Positions 7,867 to 17,261 are shown, counted from the first letter of the stretch. The stretch: 44,827 nucleotides of DNA from Thalassococcus profundi (GCF_003344785.1 NZ_QPMK01000003.1:49-44875), one strand, 5' to 3'. Notes: generated by a model from the sequence alone, not told the origin. Numbers and translations: made by a program.

Positions 7867-8066
7867 GTCCATCGAATGAGAGGCGGGAAAGACGAAGGGG
7901 TCCCCAAGAACCCCGACGGCAAACTCCCAAACCAAAAAAAGAAAACCGGCAGGTTTCATACAGGCCCCGACTTTCATCGAACCAAGAGATCCGGCGCGCG
8001 GGCGAGCAGACATCCCCCCAGGTGGCGCGCGCAGTCGGACATCCCCGCACAGCGGGACGAGGGCGG

Positions 8067-8096
8067 CGGGTTGATCAGTGGCAGCGGATCAACCCG
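8067..8096 (+). terminator. Leader hairpin with T-rich tail just upstream of mraZ
   Basis: A perfect 10-bp stem (CGGGTTGATC and GATCAACCCG) with a 10-base loop is followed by TCGTTTTCATTT, 43 bases before the mraZ start. It looks like an intrinsic terminator placed in the 5' leader. That would suit attenuation of the whole dcw cluster, or termination of read-through from upstream. Confidence 0.5.
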
Positions 8097-8138
8097 TCGT
8101 TTTCATTTCAGGGGGACTAAACAAGGACTTACGGGACA

Positions 8139-8642
8139 GTGGGTCGCAGGTTCAGAGGTGAAAGCCACCACAAGGTGGATGCAAAGGGCAGGGTGTCCAT
8201 CCCGGCCTCTTTTCGCCGTGTACTGGAAGCGTCCGACCCGAACTGGACCGACGGGCTGAACCCCGAACTGGTCATCGTCTATGGCGATCACCGCCGCAAA
8301 TACCTGGAATGCTACACGATGGAAGCGATCGAGGAGGTGGACTCCAAGATCGACGCCCTGCCGCGCGGCTCGAACGAGCGCAAGATGCTGCAGCGGCTTT
8401 TCCACGGGCAGAGCTTTCCCACCAACGTGGATGAAACCGGGCGGCTGGTGCTGCCGGCAAAGCTGCGGTCCAAGATCGACCTCGAAAGCGAGGCGTTCTT
8501 CATTGCCAACGGCGACACCTTCCAGATCTGGAAGCCCGAGACCTACGAGGAAGAAGAGGTCGCCAAGACCGAGGAATGGCTGGACGAGCTGCCGGAGGAC
8601 TTCGATCCTCTGAGCTTCCTCGATGGCGTTCAGGGGGGCTAG
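8139..8642 (+). CDS. mraZ: Transcriptional regulator MraZ
   Basis: A 167-residue protein of the MraZ family with two SpoVT/AbrB-like halves. The first has FRGESHHKVDAKGRVSIPAS (about residues 5-24), and the second carries NVDETGRLVLPAKLRSKIDL (about 93-112). The start is a GTG that gives the canonical MraZ N-terminus; AAGGA lies 11 bases upstream. MraZ normally binds direct TGGG repeats before its own gene and represses the dcw cluster, and such repeats exist in the upstream region. It is first in the cluster, four bases before rsmH. Confidence 0.95.
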   Translation: MGRRFRGESHHKVDAKGRVSIPASFRRVLEASDPNWTDGLNPELVIVYGDHRRKYLECYTMEAIEEVDSKIDALPRGSNERKMLQRLFHGQSFPTNVDETGRLVLPAKLRSKIDLESEAFFIANGDTFQIWKPETYEEEEVAKTEEWLDELPEDFDPLSFLDGVQGG

Positions 8643-8645
8643 GTC

Positions 8646-9638
8646 ATGGCGACCGAGGCGCATACCCCGGACCGCAAACCCCATGTGCCCGTCCTGCTGC
8701 GCCCGCTTCTGCGGGCGGTTGCGCCTGTAGAGGGGGTCTGGATCGACGGCACCTTCGGCGCGGGCGGCTATGCGCGCGGATTGCTGGAGGCAGGGGCCGA
8801 CAAGGTCATCGGCATCGACCGCGACCCGCTGGCGCATCGGATGGCCGCGGACTGGATCGGCGATTTCGCCGGGCGTCTGGAGTTGGCCGAGGCGAATTTC
8901 GCCGAGATGGACAAGGTCGCCAGCGGCGTCGATGGCGTGGTGTTGGATCTCGGCGTGAGCTCGATGCAGCTGGACCTGGCCGAGCGCGGTTTTTCCTTCA
9001 TGCGCGACGGGCCGTTGGACATGCGGATGAGCCAGGACGGGCCGTCGGCGGCGGATCTGGTGAATGAGGCGGGCGAAGCGGAGCTGGCGAATATCCTGTA
9101 CGTTTACGGCGAAGAGCGCGCCTCGCGCCGGATCGCCAAGAGCATCGTCCGCGCGCGGGCCGAGGCGCCGATCACCCGCACGCTGCAACTCGCGGAGCTG
9201 GTGGAATCCTGCCTGCCGCGGTCGAAACCGGGCCAGAGCCACCCGGCGACGCGCAGCTTTCAGGCGCTGCGCATCGCGGTCAACGACGAATACGGCGCGC
9301 TCTACCAAGGCCTGATGGCCGCCGAGCGGGCGCTGCGCCCCGGTGGATTGCTGGCGGTGGTGAGCTTTCATTCGGTCGAGGACCGGATGGTCAAGCGCTT
9401 CCTTCAGGTGCGGGCGGGCCAGACCGGCAATGCCAACCGCTACGCCCCTGTTCTCGAAACGGAAAAACCGCAGTTCGACCTGGTTACGCGCAAGGCGGTG
9501 GGACCGGACAAGGACGAGCTGGATGAAAATCCAAGGGCGCGCTCGGCCAAGCTGCGGGTCGCGCGCCGCACCGATGCGCCGGCCGGCGAGGTCGACGCCG
9601 CTGCCATTGCCACGCCGCAGATAAAGGGGACACGCTGA
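8646..9638 (+). CDS. rsmH: 16S rRNA m4C1402 methyltransferase RsmH
   Basis: A 330-residue SAM-dependent methyltransferase (formerly MraW). [15 protein letters not shown] and the SAM-binding [17 protein letters not shown] lie near the N-terminus. [20 protein letters not shown] and [17 protein letters not shown] fall in the middle. The C-terminal half has [20 protein letters not shown] and [16 protein letters not shown]. It methylates N4 of C1402 in 16S rRNA. It follows mraZ and its stop overlaps the ftsL start (TGATG), so the two are translationally coupled. Confidence 0.97.
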   Translation: MATEAHTPDRKPHVPVLLRPLLRAVAPVEGVWIDGTFGAGGYARGLLEAGADKVIGIDRDPLAHRMAADWIGDFAGRLELAEANFAEMDKVASGVDGVVLDLGVSSMQLDLAERGFSFMRDGPLDMRMSQDGPSAADLVNEAGEAELANILYVYGEERASRRIAKSIVRARAEAPITRTLQLAELVESCLPRSKPGQSHPATRSFQALRIAVNDEYGALYQGLMAAERALRPGGLLAVVSFHSVEDRMVKRFLQVRAGQTGNANRYAPVLETEKPQFDLVTRKAVGPDKDELDENPRARSAKLRVARRTDAPAGEVDAAAIATPQIKGTR

Positions 9639-9985
9639 TGCGGACGCTGCTCTATATCGCCACCTTCATGGGGGTGATCGGTCTGGCCTTCTGGGCCTAC
9701 CACGAGAATTACAAGACCCAGGCGACGCTGTCCAAGGTGGAGGACCTGCAACGCGAAATCGGCGCCGCGCGCGAACGGCTAGCGGTGCTGCGCGCCGAAT
9801 GGGCCTACCAGAACCGCCCCGACCGGCTGCGCGACCTCGCGGAGATCAATTTCGAGCGCCTGGGCCTTTTGCCGCTGCGGCCCGACCAGTTCGGACGCAT
9901 CGACCAGGTGGCCTACCCGGCCCCGCCCGAGATCGAAATCACCAACCCCGTCGACGTCTCCAGTTCAGGAGCCCTTGAGCCATGA
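9638..9985 (+). CDS. ftsL: Cell division protein FtsL
   Basis: This 115-residue bitopic membrane protein has one N-terminal helix (about residues 3-21, TLLYIATFMGVIGLAFWAY). A leucine-rich coiled coil follows (KVEDLQREIGAARERLAVLR, about 34-53), then a short periplasmic end. Size, topology and position between rsmH and ftsI define FtsL, whose primary sequence is weakly conserved. It pairs with FtsB and FtsQ in the divisome. Its stop overlaps the ftsI start (ATGA). Confidence 0.92.
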   Translation: MRTLLYIATFMGVIGLAFWAYHENYKTQATLSKVEDLQREIGAARERLAVLRAEWAYQNRPDRLRDLAEINFERLGLLPLRPDQFGRIDQVAYPAPPEIEITNPVDVSSSGALEP

Positions 9986-11769
9986 TCCGCACGCCTCTGC
10001 GCCCGCTGGCGCGCATCCTCGAAGCCCGCCGGAACGGCGAGAATCCCGATGCCATCGAACGCGAGAACCTGCGCATCCGCCACGAACAGATGCGCGACCG
10101 CGCGCGGATGCGGGCCGAGGGGCGGCTGCTGGTCATGGGCATGCTGTTCTTCTGCGCCTTCGCGGTCGTCGGCCTGCGCATGGGCATGCTGGCCGCCTCC
10201 GAACCGCAGGAGCCGCGCGCCCAGGCCGCCGGCGCCTCGATCGTCGCGCAGCGCGCCGATATCGTCGACCGGCGCGGGCGGATCCTCGCCACCAACATGG
10301 AGACCCACAGCCTTTACGCGCATCCCCAACAGATGATCGAACCCGAGCGCGCCGCGGCTGCGCTGGCGGCGATCTTTCCCGACCTCGACGAGGAAAAGCT
10401 GCTGAAGGACTTCACCGGCAAGCGCAAGTTCCTGTGGGTTCGCAAGAAACTCAGCCCCGAGCAGAAGCAGCTGGTGCATGACATCGGCGAGCCGGGGCTG
10501 CTGTTCGGGCCGCGCGAGATGCGGCTTTATCCCAACGGATCGCTGGCCGCGCATGTGCTGGGCGGATCGAGCTTCGGCCGCGAAGGCGTGCATTCCGCCG
10601 AGGTGATCGGTACCGCCGGGATCGAGAGGTTCTTCGACGAGGAGTTGCGCAACCCCGCCCGCGAAGGCGCGCCGCTGGAGCTGTCGCTGGACCTTACCGT
10701 GCAGGCGGCGACCGAACGGGTGCTGCTGGGCGGCATGAAGCTGATGAACGCCAAGGGGGCCGCGGCGGTTCTCATGGATGTGCATACCGGCGAGGTGATC
10801 TCGATCGCGTCACTGCCGGATTTCGATCCCAACGACCGCCCGCGTGCGCCGACCCAGGGCAGCCCCAGCGACAGCCCGCTGTTCAACCGCGCGGTGCAGG
10901 GCGTCTACGAACTGGGCTCGACCTTCAAGATCTTCGCCGCGGCACAGGCGATGGAGTTGGGTCTTGTCCATGCCAACACGGTGATCGACACATCGCCGCC
11001 CTTTTCGGTGGGCGGCCACCGGATCGGCGAGTTCAACGGCAAGAACTACAAGGACCAGACCGTCGAGGGCATCATCGTGCATTCCTCGAACCGCGGCACC
11101 GGCAAGCTGGCGCTGGCGATCGGGCCGACGCGGCAGCAGGCGTTCCTGAAATCGCTGGGCTTTTTCGAACCGACCCCGTTCGAGATCGTCGAGGCCAAGG
11201 GCGGCGCGCCGCTTCTGCCCTCGAAATGGACCGACCTGAGCACGGTGACGATTTCCTACGGTCACGGCATCAGCACCTCGCCCCTGCATCTGGCGGCGGG
11301 TTATGCGGCCATCGCCAACGGCGGGCGCGTGGTCAAGCCGACGCTGCTCAAGCAGCGCGGGCCGCAGCTGGGCGACCGGGTGCTGTCGGAAGCCAACGCC
11401 GCCGCGGCGCGGCTGATGCTGCGCAAGGTGGTGACCGAGGGCACGGCGAGCTTTGGCGAGGTGCCGGGCTACCACGTCGGCGGCAAGACCGGCACGGCTG
11501 ACAAACCCAAGGAGCGCGGGGGCGGCTACTATTCGGACAAGGTCATCGCCACCTTCGCCACGATCTTTCCCGCGCACGATCCGAAATACACCCTGATCGT
11601 GACGCTGGACGAGCCGGTCGAGACCTCGGGGTCGAAGCCGCGCCGCACCGCCGGCTGGACCGCCGTACCGGTCGCCGCCGAGATGATCGGGCGCATCGCC
11701 CCGCTTCTGGGCTTGCGTCCAGAGGTCGAACCGGGGCAAGTGGCGGGCATCGTTCTGACGGGGAACTGA
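9982..11769 (+). CDS. ftsI: Septal peptidoglycan transpeptidase FtsI (PBP3)
   Basis: A 595-residue class B penicillin-binding protein. After a cytoplasmic N-terminus there is one membrane helix (about residues 48-68). The PBP dimer domain (about 85-250) and transpeptidase domain follow. The catalytic motifs are intact: STFK at 313-316 (Ser313 nucleophile), SSN at 368-370 and KTGT at 502-505. It crosslinks peptidoglycan at the septum together with FtsW, encoded later in the cluster. The next gene, murE, starts 58 bases downstream. Confidence 0.97.
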   Translation: MIRTPLRPLARILEARRNGENPDAIERENLRIRHEQMRDRARMRAEGRLLVMGMLFFCAFAVVGLRMGMLAASEPQEPRAQAAGASIVAQRADIVDRRGRILATNMETHSLYAHPQQMIEPERAAAALAAIFPDLDEEKLLKDFTGKRKFLWVRKKLSPEQKQLVHDIGEPGLLFGPREMRLYPNGSLAAHVLGGSSFGREGVHSAEVIGTAGIERFFDEELRNPAREGAPLELSLDLTVQAATERVLLGGMKLMNAKGAAAVLMDVHTGEVISIASLPDFDPNDRPRAPTQGSPSDSPLFNRAVQGVYELGSTFKIFAAAQAMELGLVHANTVIDTSPPFSVGGHRIGEFNGKNYKDQTVEGIIVHSSNRGTGKLALAIGPTRQQAFLKSLGFFEPTPFEIVEAKGGAPLLPSKWTDLSTVTISYGHGISTSPLHLAAGYAAIANGGRVVKPTLLKQRGPQLGDRVLSEANAAAARLMLRKVVTEGTASFGEVPGYHVGGKTGTADKPKERGGGYYSDKVIATFATIFPAHDPKYTLIVTLDEPVETSGSKPRRTAGWTAVPVAAEMIGRIAPLLGLRPEVEPGQVAGIVLTGN

Positions 11770-11827
11770 ACCAGCCTTTCCCTGTCGGAAAGAGGCATTC
11801 GGGGCATAACACCGCCATGGGGGAACG

Positions 11828-13312
11828 ATGCGCGATCAGGTGAAATCCTTGGCAGACCTGGGTCTGACGGCCCGAGCGGGCCGCGAGGCGCGGGTCACCG
11901 GCCTTGCGGTGGACAGCCGCGAGGTCCGGGACGGCTTTCTTTTTGCCGCGTTGCCGGGCACGCGGGTGCATGGCGGGGAGTATATCCAGTACGCCCTGCG
12001 CATGGGCGCGGCGGCGATCCTGACCGATGCCGAGGGCGCCGAGATCGCAAGGGCCGAGCTGGCCGTGTCGGACGCGGCGCTCGTCATCGCCGCCGATCCG
12101 CGCCAGGCGCTGGCCTATACCGCGGCGCTGTGGTTCGGCGCGCAGCCCGACACGGTGGTGGCGGTGACCGGCACCAACGGCAAGACCTCCGTGGCGACCT
12201 TTGTCCGGCATATCTGGCAGGAGCTGGGGCTGCGCGCGGTCAACCTGGGCACCACAGGGGTCGAGGGCGACTGGCAGGCGCCCCTGAAGCACACGACGCC
12301 CGAGCCGATCACCCTGCACCGGATGCTGGCGGGTGCCGCCGAGGCCGGGGTCGATCACGCGGCGATGGAAGCCTCGTCGCACGGGCTGGAGCAGCGGCGG
12401 CTGGACGGGGTGACGCTGAAGGCGGCGGGGTTCACCAATTTCACCCAGGACCACCTGGATTACCACGCCAGCTTCGACGACTACTTTGCCGCCAAGGCAG
12501 GGCTCTTTGCGCGGGTGCTGGGCGAGGATGGCACCGCGGTGGTGAACATCAACGACGCCCGCGGCGTCGACATCGCGGCCATTGCGCAGGCGCGCGGGCA
12601 GACGCTGATCACCGTGGGCGGGGCCGAGGGGGCGGATCTGTGCCTGATGGCGCAGCGCTTCGATGCGACGGGGCAGGAAATCCGCATCCGCTGGCAGGGC
12701 CGCGTGCGGCAGCTGCGGCTCAACCTCATCGGCGGCTTCCAGGGCGAGAACGTGCTGCTGGCCGCGGGCCTGGTCATCGCCTGCGGCGCCGAGGCCGATC
12801 AGGTCTTCGACATGCTGCCGCTTCTGGGCACCGTGCGCGGCCGGATGCAACTGGCCGCGACTCGCGATAACGGGGCCGCGGTCTTTGTCGACTATGCCCA
12901 TACGCCCGACGCGGTGAAGACCGCGCTCTCGGCGCTGCGCCCGCATGTGATGGGCCGGCTGGTGGCCATCGTCGGCGCCGGCGGCGACCGCGACGCGGGC
13001 AAGCGCCCGCTGATGGGGCAGGCCGCGACCGAGCATGCGGATCTGGTGATCGTCACCGACGACAATCCGCGCACCGAGGACCCCGCCGCCATCCGCGCCG
13101 CGGTCATGGCCGGGGCACCCGGGGCGACCGAGGTGGGCGACCGGGCCGAGGCGATCCTGCGCGGTGTCGATGCGCTGGAGCCGGGCGATGCGCTGATGAT
13201 CTGCGGCAAGGGCCACGAGACCGGGCAGATCGTGGGTGAAACGGTGTTTCCCTTCGACGACGCGGAGCAGGCCAGCGTCGCGGTGGCGGCGCTTGACGGG
13301 AAACTGGCGTGA
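11828..13312 (+). CDS. murE: UDP-MurNAc-L-Ala-D-Glu:meso-DAP ligase MurE
   Basis: A 494-residue Mur ligase. The ATP loop VTGTNGKTSVATF is near residue 116, MEASSHGLEQRRLDGV near 180 and DHLDYHASFDDYFAAK near 209. The C-terminal domain carries VDYAHTPDAVKTAL and GAGGDRDAGKRPLMG. DNPRTEDPAAI includes the DNPR motif that selects meso-diaminopimelate, so the peptidoglycan is DAP-type. The product acts in the cytoplasm and adds the third stem-peptide residue. A dispersed repeat separates it from murF. Confidence 0.97.
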   Translation: MRDQVKSLADLGLTARAGREARVTGLAVDSREVRDGFLFAALPGTRVHGGEYIQYALRMGAAAILTDAEGAEIARAELAVSDAALVIAADPRQALAYTAALWFGAQPDTVVAVTGTNGKTSVATFVRHIWQELGLRAVNLGTTGVEGDWQAPLKHTTPEPITLHRMLAGAAEAGVDHAAMEASSHGLEQRRLDGVTLKAAGFTNFTQDHLDYHASFDDYFAAKAGLFARVLGEDGTAVVNINDARGVDIAAIAQARGQTLITVGGAEGADLCLMAQRFDATGQEIRIRWQGRVRQLRLNLIGGFQGENVLLAAGLVIACGAEADQVFDMLPLLGTVRGRMQLAATRDNGAAVFVDYAHTPDAVKTALSALRPHVMGRLVAIVGAGGDRDAGKRPLMGQAATEHADLVIVTDDNPRTEDPAAIRAAVMAGAPGATEVGDRAEAILRGVDALEPGDALMICGKGHETGQIVGETVFPFDDAEQASVAVAALDGKLA

Positions 13313-13342
13313 GCGGGGCGGAGCGGTACGCCCGGTTGACGC

Positions 13343-13384
13343 GCCGGAGCCTCCGGCGGGAGGTTTATTGGCAAGATGAAGCGG
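13343..13384 (+). repeat. Dispersed Rhodobacterales-type intergenic element, copy 1
   Basis: A perfect hairpin GCCGGAG-c-CTCCGGC (13343-13357) is followed by GGGAGGTTTATTGGCAAGATGAAGC. The tail reappears after murC near 23805-23829 (GGAGGTTTAGGGGCAAGATGAAG). From general familiarity, similar CTCCGGCGGGAG..GGCAAGATGAA elements are abundant between genes in Rhodobacterales genomes. It sits in the 82-base murE-murF gap and may act as a weak terminator or RNA-processing site; no function is established that I know of. Confidence 0.65.
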
Positions 13385-13394
13385 GGACTCGGAG

Positions 13395-14831
13395 ATGACC
13401 CTTTGGACGCGGGACGAGGCGGTGGCGGCGACGGGCGGCAGCTGCGGGCCGGACTGGCAGGCCTCGGGCGTGTCGATCGACACGCGGACCTTGCAGCCCG
13501 GCGACCTGTTCGTGGCGCTCACGGCGGCGCGCGACGGGCATGAGTTCGTCGCCCAAGCGCTTGAAAAGGGTGCGGCGGCGGCGCTGGTGAGCCGCGTGCC
13601 CGAGGGCGTGTCCGCGGATGCGCCGCTCTTGCTGGTCGACGACGTGCAGGCGGCGCTCGAGGCGCTGGGTGTGGCGTCCCGCGCGCGAAGCCGGGCGCGG
13701 GTGGTGGCGGTCACCGGGTCGGTGGGCAAAACCTCGACCAAGGAGATGCTGCGCACGGTGCTGGGCGCGCAAGGCAGGGTGCATGCGGCCGAGGCCAGCT
13801 ACAACAACCACTGGGGCGTGCCGCTCACGCTGGCGCGGATGCCGCGGGATGCGGAGTTCGCGGTGATCGAGATCGGCATGAACCATCCTGGCGAGATCGC
13901 GCCGCTGGCGCGCATGGCGCGGCCGCACGTGGCCATCGTCACCATCGTGGCGCCGGCGCATCTGGCGGCCTTCGAAAACCTCGAGGGCATCGCGCGGGAA
14001 AAGGCGTCGATTTTCGAGGGTCTGGAGCCCGGCGGCACCGCGATCGTGAAAGGCGATCTGGAGACATCGGAATTGATGGTCGGCCTGGCGCGGGCGCGGG
14101 CGGGCCGGGTGGTGACCTTTGGCGAGGCGCCCGCCTGCCATCACCGCGCCACGGAGGTGCGTATCGGCGATGCGGTCACCGTGGTGCATGCCCGGGCCTG
14201 GCGCACGCCGCTGCTTTACAAGGTAGCCGTGCCGGGGCGGCATTTCGCCGTCAATGCGCTGGCGGTCATCGCCGCGGCCGGAGCGCTGCGGCTGGACCGC
14301 GCGCTGGTTCTGATTGCGCTGGGCCAGTGGCATCCTGGCGCGGGGCGCGGGCAGCGCGAGGTGATCTCGCTCGACCTGGTCGACACGCGCATGACCCTGG
14401 AGCTGATCGACGATGCCTACAACGCCAACCCCGCCTCGATGGGGGCAGCGCTGGAGGTGCTGGCGGCGGCGGAAGTGACCAACGACGTCGGCCGCGTCAG
14501 CCGCGGGCGGCGGATCGCCTACCTTGGCGACATGCGCGAGCTGGGCCGCACCGAGGCCGACCTGCACGCCGAGCTGGCGGCGCTTCCGGCGATGGTGCGG
14601 ATCGACCGGGTGCATTGCGCCGGGCCGTTGATGCGGCACCTTTACGATGCGCTCCCCGAAGAAAAGCGCGGCCGTTGGGTCGAAACGGCGCGGGAGATGA
14701 CCGAGGGCGTCGCGCGCGAGCTGGATGCCGGCGACGTGGTGCTGGTCAAGGCCAGCCTCAGCATGGGGCTGGGCGCCGTGGTTGACGCGATCCGCAAAAT
14801 GGGCCAAGGCGCGGCCCCGTACGAGACCTGA
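13395..14831 (+). CDS. murF: UDP-MurNAc-tripeptide:D-Ala-D-Ala ligase MurF
   Basis: This 478-residue Mur ligase has the N-terminal UDP-binding domain ([17 protein letters not shown]), the ATP loop [14 protein letters not shown] near residue 108, and [17 protein letters not shown] near 135. [19 protein letters not shown] follows near 157, and [11 protein letters not shown] starts the C-terminal domain. It adds D-Ala-D-Ala, made by the Ddl encoded in the same cluster, to complete the pentapeptide. A GGAG directly abuts the ATG, so the ribosome-binding site is poorly spaced. Confidence 0.97.
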   Translation: MTLWTRDEAVAATGGSCGPDWQASGVSIDTRTLQPGDLFVALTAARDGHEFVAQALEKGAAAALVSRVPEGVSADAPLLLVDDVQAALEALGVASRARSRARVVAVTGSVGKTSTKEMLRTVLGAQGRVHAAEASYNNHWGVPLTLARMPRDAEFAVIEIGMNHPGEIAPLARMARPHVAIVTIVAPAHLAAFENLEGIAREKASIFEGLEPGGTAIVKGDLETSELMVGLARARAGRVVTFGEAPACHHRATEVRIGDAVTVVHARAWRTPLLYKVAVPGRHFAVNALAVIAAAGALRLDRALVLIALGQWHPGAGRGQREVISLDLVDTRMTLELIDDAYNANPASMGAALEVLAAAEVTNDVGRVSRGRRIAYLGDMRELGRTEADLHAELAALPAMVRIDRVHCAGPLMRHLYDALPEEKRGRWVETAREMTEGVARELDAGDVVLVKASLSMGLGAVVDAIRKMGQGAAPYET

Positions 14832-14845
14832 AGGAACCCCGAGCG

Positions 14846-15928
14846 ATGTTGTACTGGCTGACCGAATTGTCCGATGGCGGGGATGTCTTCAACCTCTTTC
14901 GCTACATCACTTTCCGGGCGGGCGGGGCCTTCCTGACGGCGCTGGTCTTCGGATTCATCTTCGGGCCGCCGCTGATCAACGTGCTGCGGCGGCGCCAGGG
15001 CAAGGGCCAGCCCATCCGCAGCGACGGGCCGGAGGGGCATTTCATCAAGGCCGGTACGCCGACCATGGGGGGGCTGCTGATCGTGGGGGCGCTGCTGACC
15101 TCGACCCTGCTCTGGGCGCGGCTCGACAACGCTTATATCTGGATGATCCTGTTCGTCACCATGTCCTTTGCCGCCATCGGCTTTGCCGACGATTACGCCA
15201 AGGTGCGCAAGCAGACCTCGGCGGGCGTGTCGGGCAAGGTGCGGCTGCTGCTGGGCTTCATCATCGCCGGGGTCGCCGGGTTCTGGGCCGCGACCTATCA
15301 TCCGGCGGAGCTGAGCTATGAACTGGCGCTGCCGGTCTTCAAGGATACGCTGATCCACCTGGGCGTGCTGTTCATCCCCTTCGCGATGATCGTCATCGTC
15401 GGCGCCGCGAATGCGGTAAACCTGACCGACGGGCTTGACGGTCTGGCCATCATGCCGGTGATGATCGCGGCCTCGACGCTGGGTGTCATCGCCTACGCGG
15501 TGGGCCGGGTCGATTTTACCGACTACCTCGACGTGCATTACGTGCCGGGCACCGGCGAGATCCTGATCTTCACCGCCGGGATCGTCGGCGGAGGCCTTGG
15601 CTTTCTGTGGTACAACGCGCCGCCGGCGGCGGTCTTCATGGGCGACACCGGGTCGCTCGCCTTGGGCGGCGCATTGGGGGCCATCGCGGTCGCTACCAAG
15701 CACGAGATCGTGCTGGGCGTCGTCGGCGGACTCTTCGTCGTGGAGGCACTGTCGGTGATCATCCAGGTGCTCTATTTCAAGCGCACCGGCAAGCGCGTGT
15801 TCCTGATGGCGCCGATCCATCATCACTACGAGAAAAAGGGCTGGGCCGAGCCGCAGATCGTGATCCGGTTCTGGATCATTTCGCTCATCCTCGCGATCAT
15901 CGGTCTGGCCACGCTGAAAGTCCGCTGA
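14846..15928 (+). CDS. mraY: Phospho-MurNAc-pentapeptide translocase MraY
   Basis: A 360-residue polytopic membrane enzyme with about ten helices. MraY signatures are complete: [32 protein letters not shown] near residue 112, [13 protein letters not shown] near 189, [15 protein letters not shown] near 264 and [19 protein letters not shown] near 321. It transfers phospho-MurNAc-pentapeptide to undecaprenyl phosphate, making lipid I, the substrate of MurG. The start has AAGGA 10 bases upstream, and the gene is 14 bases after murF. Confidence 0.98.
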   Translation: MLYWLTELSDGGDVFNLFRYITFRAGGAFLTALVFGFIFGPPLINVLRRRQGKGQPIRSDGPEGHFIKAGTPTMGGLLIVGALLTSTLLWARLDNAYIWMILFVTMSFAAIGFADDYAKVRKQTSAGVSGKVRLLLGFIIAGVAGFWAATYHPAELSYELALPVFKDTLIHLGVLFIPFAMIVIVGAANAVNLTDGLDGLAIMPVMIAASTLGVIAYAVGRVDFTDYLDVHYVPGTGEILIFTAGIVGGGLGFLWYNAPPAAVFMGDTGSLALGGALGAIAVATKHEIVLGVVGGLFVVEALSVIIQVLYFKRTGKRVFLMAPIHHHYEKKGWAEPQIVIRFWIISLILAIIGLATLKVR

Positions 15929-15977
15929 GGTGGCGGCGGGCCGCTCTGCAGGCAAGAACACCGCCTCCGGCAAGGAG

Positions 15978-17225
15978 ATGTCCAGCCACGTGACGCCTGA
16001 TGGGATCGAGGTGCCGCAGCTTGGCGGCGCGGCGCGGCCCGGGCTGTGCACCGATTGCGGCGTGTCGCGGATGGGCGACGGCAAGGCCTGCGGGCGCGCC
16101 TGCCAGTTCATTCAGCCCGATTATCCAGCATTGGAACGCACGGTGCACGGCCGCGAAGCGGGTGCCGAAGGCGACGAGGCGTTCTTCGGTGTGACTTTGG
16201 CCATGCACCGGGCGCGGCTGTCGCCGCCCGCGGAGCGCGCGCAATGGACCGGGCTGACCACGGCGCTGGCGGCGGACATGCTGCGCAGCGGCGCGGTGGA
16301 GGCGGTGCTGGCCACGGCACCGGACCCGGAGGACCGCTGGAAACCGCTGCCGGTGCTGGTGACCGAGCCGGACGCGATGGCCGCCTGCCGGGGAATGCGC
16401 ATGGGGTTCGGCCCGCTGCTGGCGCTGCTGGAGCCTGCGCGCGCCGCCGGATACAATCGTATCGCCGTGGTGGGCATCCCCTGCCAAGTCTACGCGCTGC
16501 GGGCGCTGGAGGCGGAACTTGGGTTCGAGGCGATCACGGTGATCGGCACGCCCTGTTCCGACAACACTACGACGGCCCGGTTTCATGAGTTTCTTGCGCG
16601 GCTGGACGACCGGCCGGAGCGGATTTCCTACCTCGAGTTCCGCGCCGATTATCGCGTTGAGCTGCGCTTCGACGATGGGCGCAGGCCACGGTTCATCCCG
16701 TTCCTGCAGCTGCCTTTGTCGGACCTGCCGGCGGATTTCTTCCCGATGACCTGCAAGACCTGCGTGGATTACACGAACCGGCTGGCGGACATCACCGTGG
16801 GCTACATGGGCGGCGACGGCGATCAGTGGGTGATCCTCCGCAACCAGCGCGGCGCCGATGCCTGGGCGCAGCTGGGCGCGCGGGCACAGGTGCGTTCGCT
16901 CACGGACAAGGGCAAGCGTGAAGGCGCGGTGCGGGGGTTCCTAGCCAACACCGAGCGCGCGGCGGGCGGGCTGCCGCTGCGGCGGATGCCGGGCTGGGTG
17001 CGGCCCATCGTGGCCTGGCTGCAGCCGCGGATCGGGCCGCGCGGTCTCGAATTCGCGCGGGCGCGGGTGGAGATGAAGGCGATCGAGACCATCCTGCACC
17101 TGCGGCGGGTGCATCCGGCGCGGGTCAAGAACATGGTGCCGGATCATGTCTGGCGGATGGCGGCGCGTTATGGGCTGGCCCCCCACGACGGCGAGCGGCG
17201 GGATTGTGACCCGCCGCCGGAATGA
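15978..17225 (+). CDS. FrhB-family Fe-S flavoprotein, related to BciB/HCAR reductases
   Basis: About 415 residues from the ATG chosen here; an in-frame GTG at 15930 would add 16. The protein matches the coenzyme F420 hydrogenase beta-subunit family. By remembered sequence it is closest to the ferredoxin-type 8-vinyl reductase BciB and plant 7-hydroxymethyl-chlorophyll a reductase, sharing VHGR, AQWTG, ML.SG, IPCQVYALR, GTPCSDN and CVDYTNRLADITVGYMG. Eight cysteines fit two iron-sulfur sites: C24, C27, C38, C42, C169, C193, C259 and C262. FAD use is expected from the family. Lying 50 bases after mraY and before murD, its role is unknown; no chlorophyll genes are visible here. Confidence 0.75.
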   Translation: MSSHVTPDGIEVPQLGGAARPGLCTDCGVSRMGDGKACGRACQFIQPDYPALERTVHGREAGAEGDEAFFGVTLAMHRARLSPPAERAQWTGLTTALAADMLRSGAVEAVLATAPDPEDRWKPLPVLVTEPDAMAACRGMRMGFGPLLALLEPARAAGYNRIAVVGIPCQVYALRALEAELGFEAITVIGTPCSDNTTTARFHEFLARLDDRPERISYLEFRADYRVELRFDDGRRPRFIPFLQLPLSDLPADFFPMTCKTCVDYTNRLADITVGYMGGDGDQWVILRNQRGADAWAQLGARAQVRSLTDKGKREGAVRGFLANTERAAGGLPLRRMPGWVRPIVAWLQPRIGPRGLEFARARVEMKAIETILHLRRVHPARVKNMVPDHVWRMAARYGLAPHDGERRDCDPPPE

Positions 17226-17261
17226 GGTAACGCTTCGGCACGGGCAGCGGGGGTGCATGCG

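Larger units (their letters stand above)
7391..8138. promoter_or_regulatory. Gene-free regulatory region between btuB riboswitch and mraZ
   Basis: About 750 bases hold no convincing gene. The section around 7640-7870 is much more AT-rich than the rest of the window, including a TATATATAG run near 7713. Open frames here have no recognisable protein features and partly cover the riboswitch. The region must hold the divergent promoters of the B12 operon and of mraZ. I could not pick single -35/-10 pairs with confidence. The repeat arrays, DnaA box and hairpin inside it are listed separately. Confidence 0.75.

Noticed and set aside
7380-7922. 180-codon minus-strand ORF in the mraZ upstream region (and a 219-codon plus-strand ORF at 7169-7828)
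   Set aside because: They cross the riboswitch or the AT-rich control region, have no good ribosome-binding site and no protein-like pattern. Regulatory DNA explains the region better.
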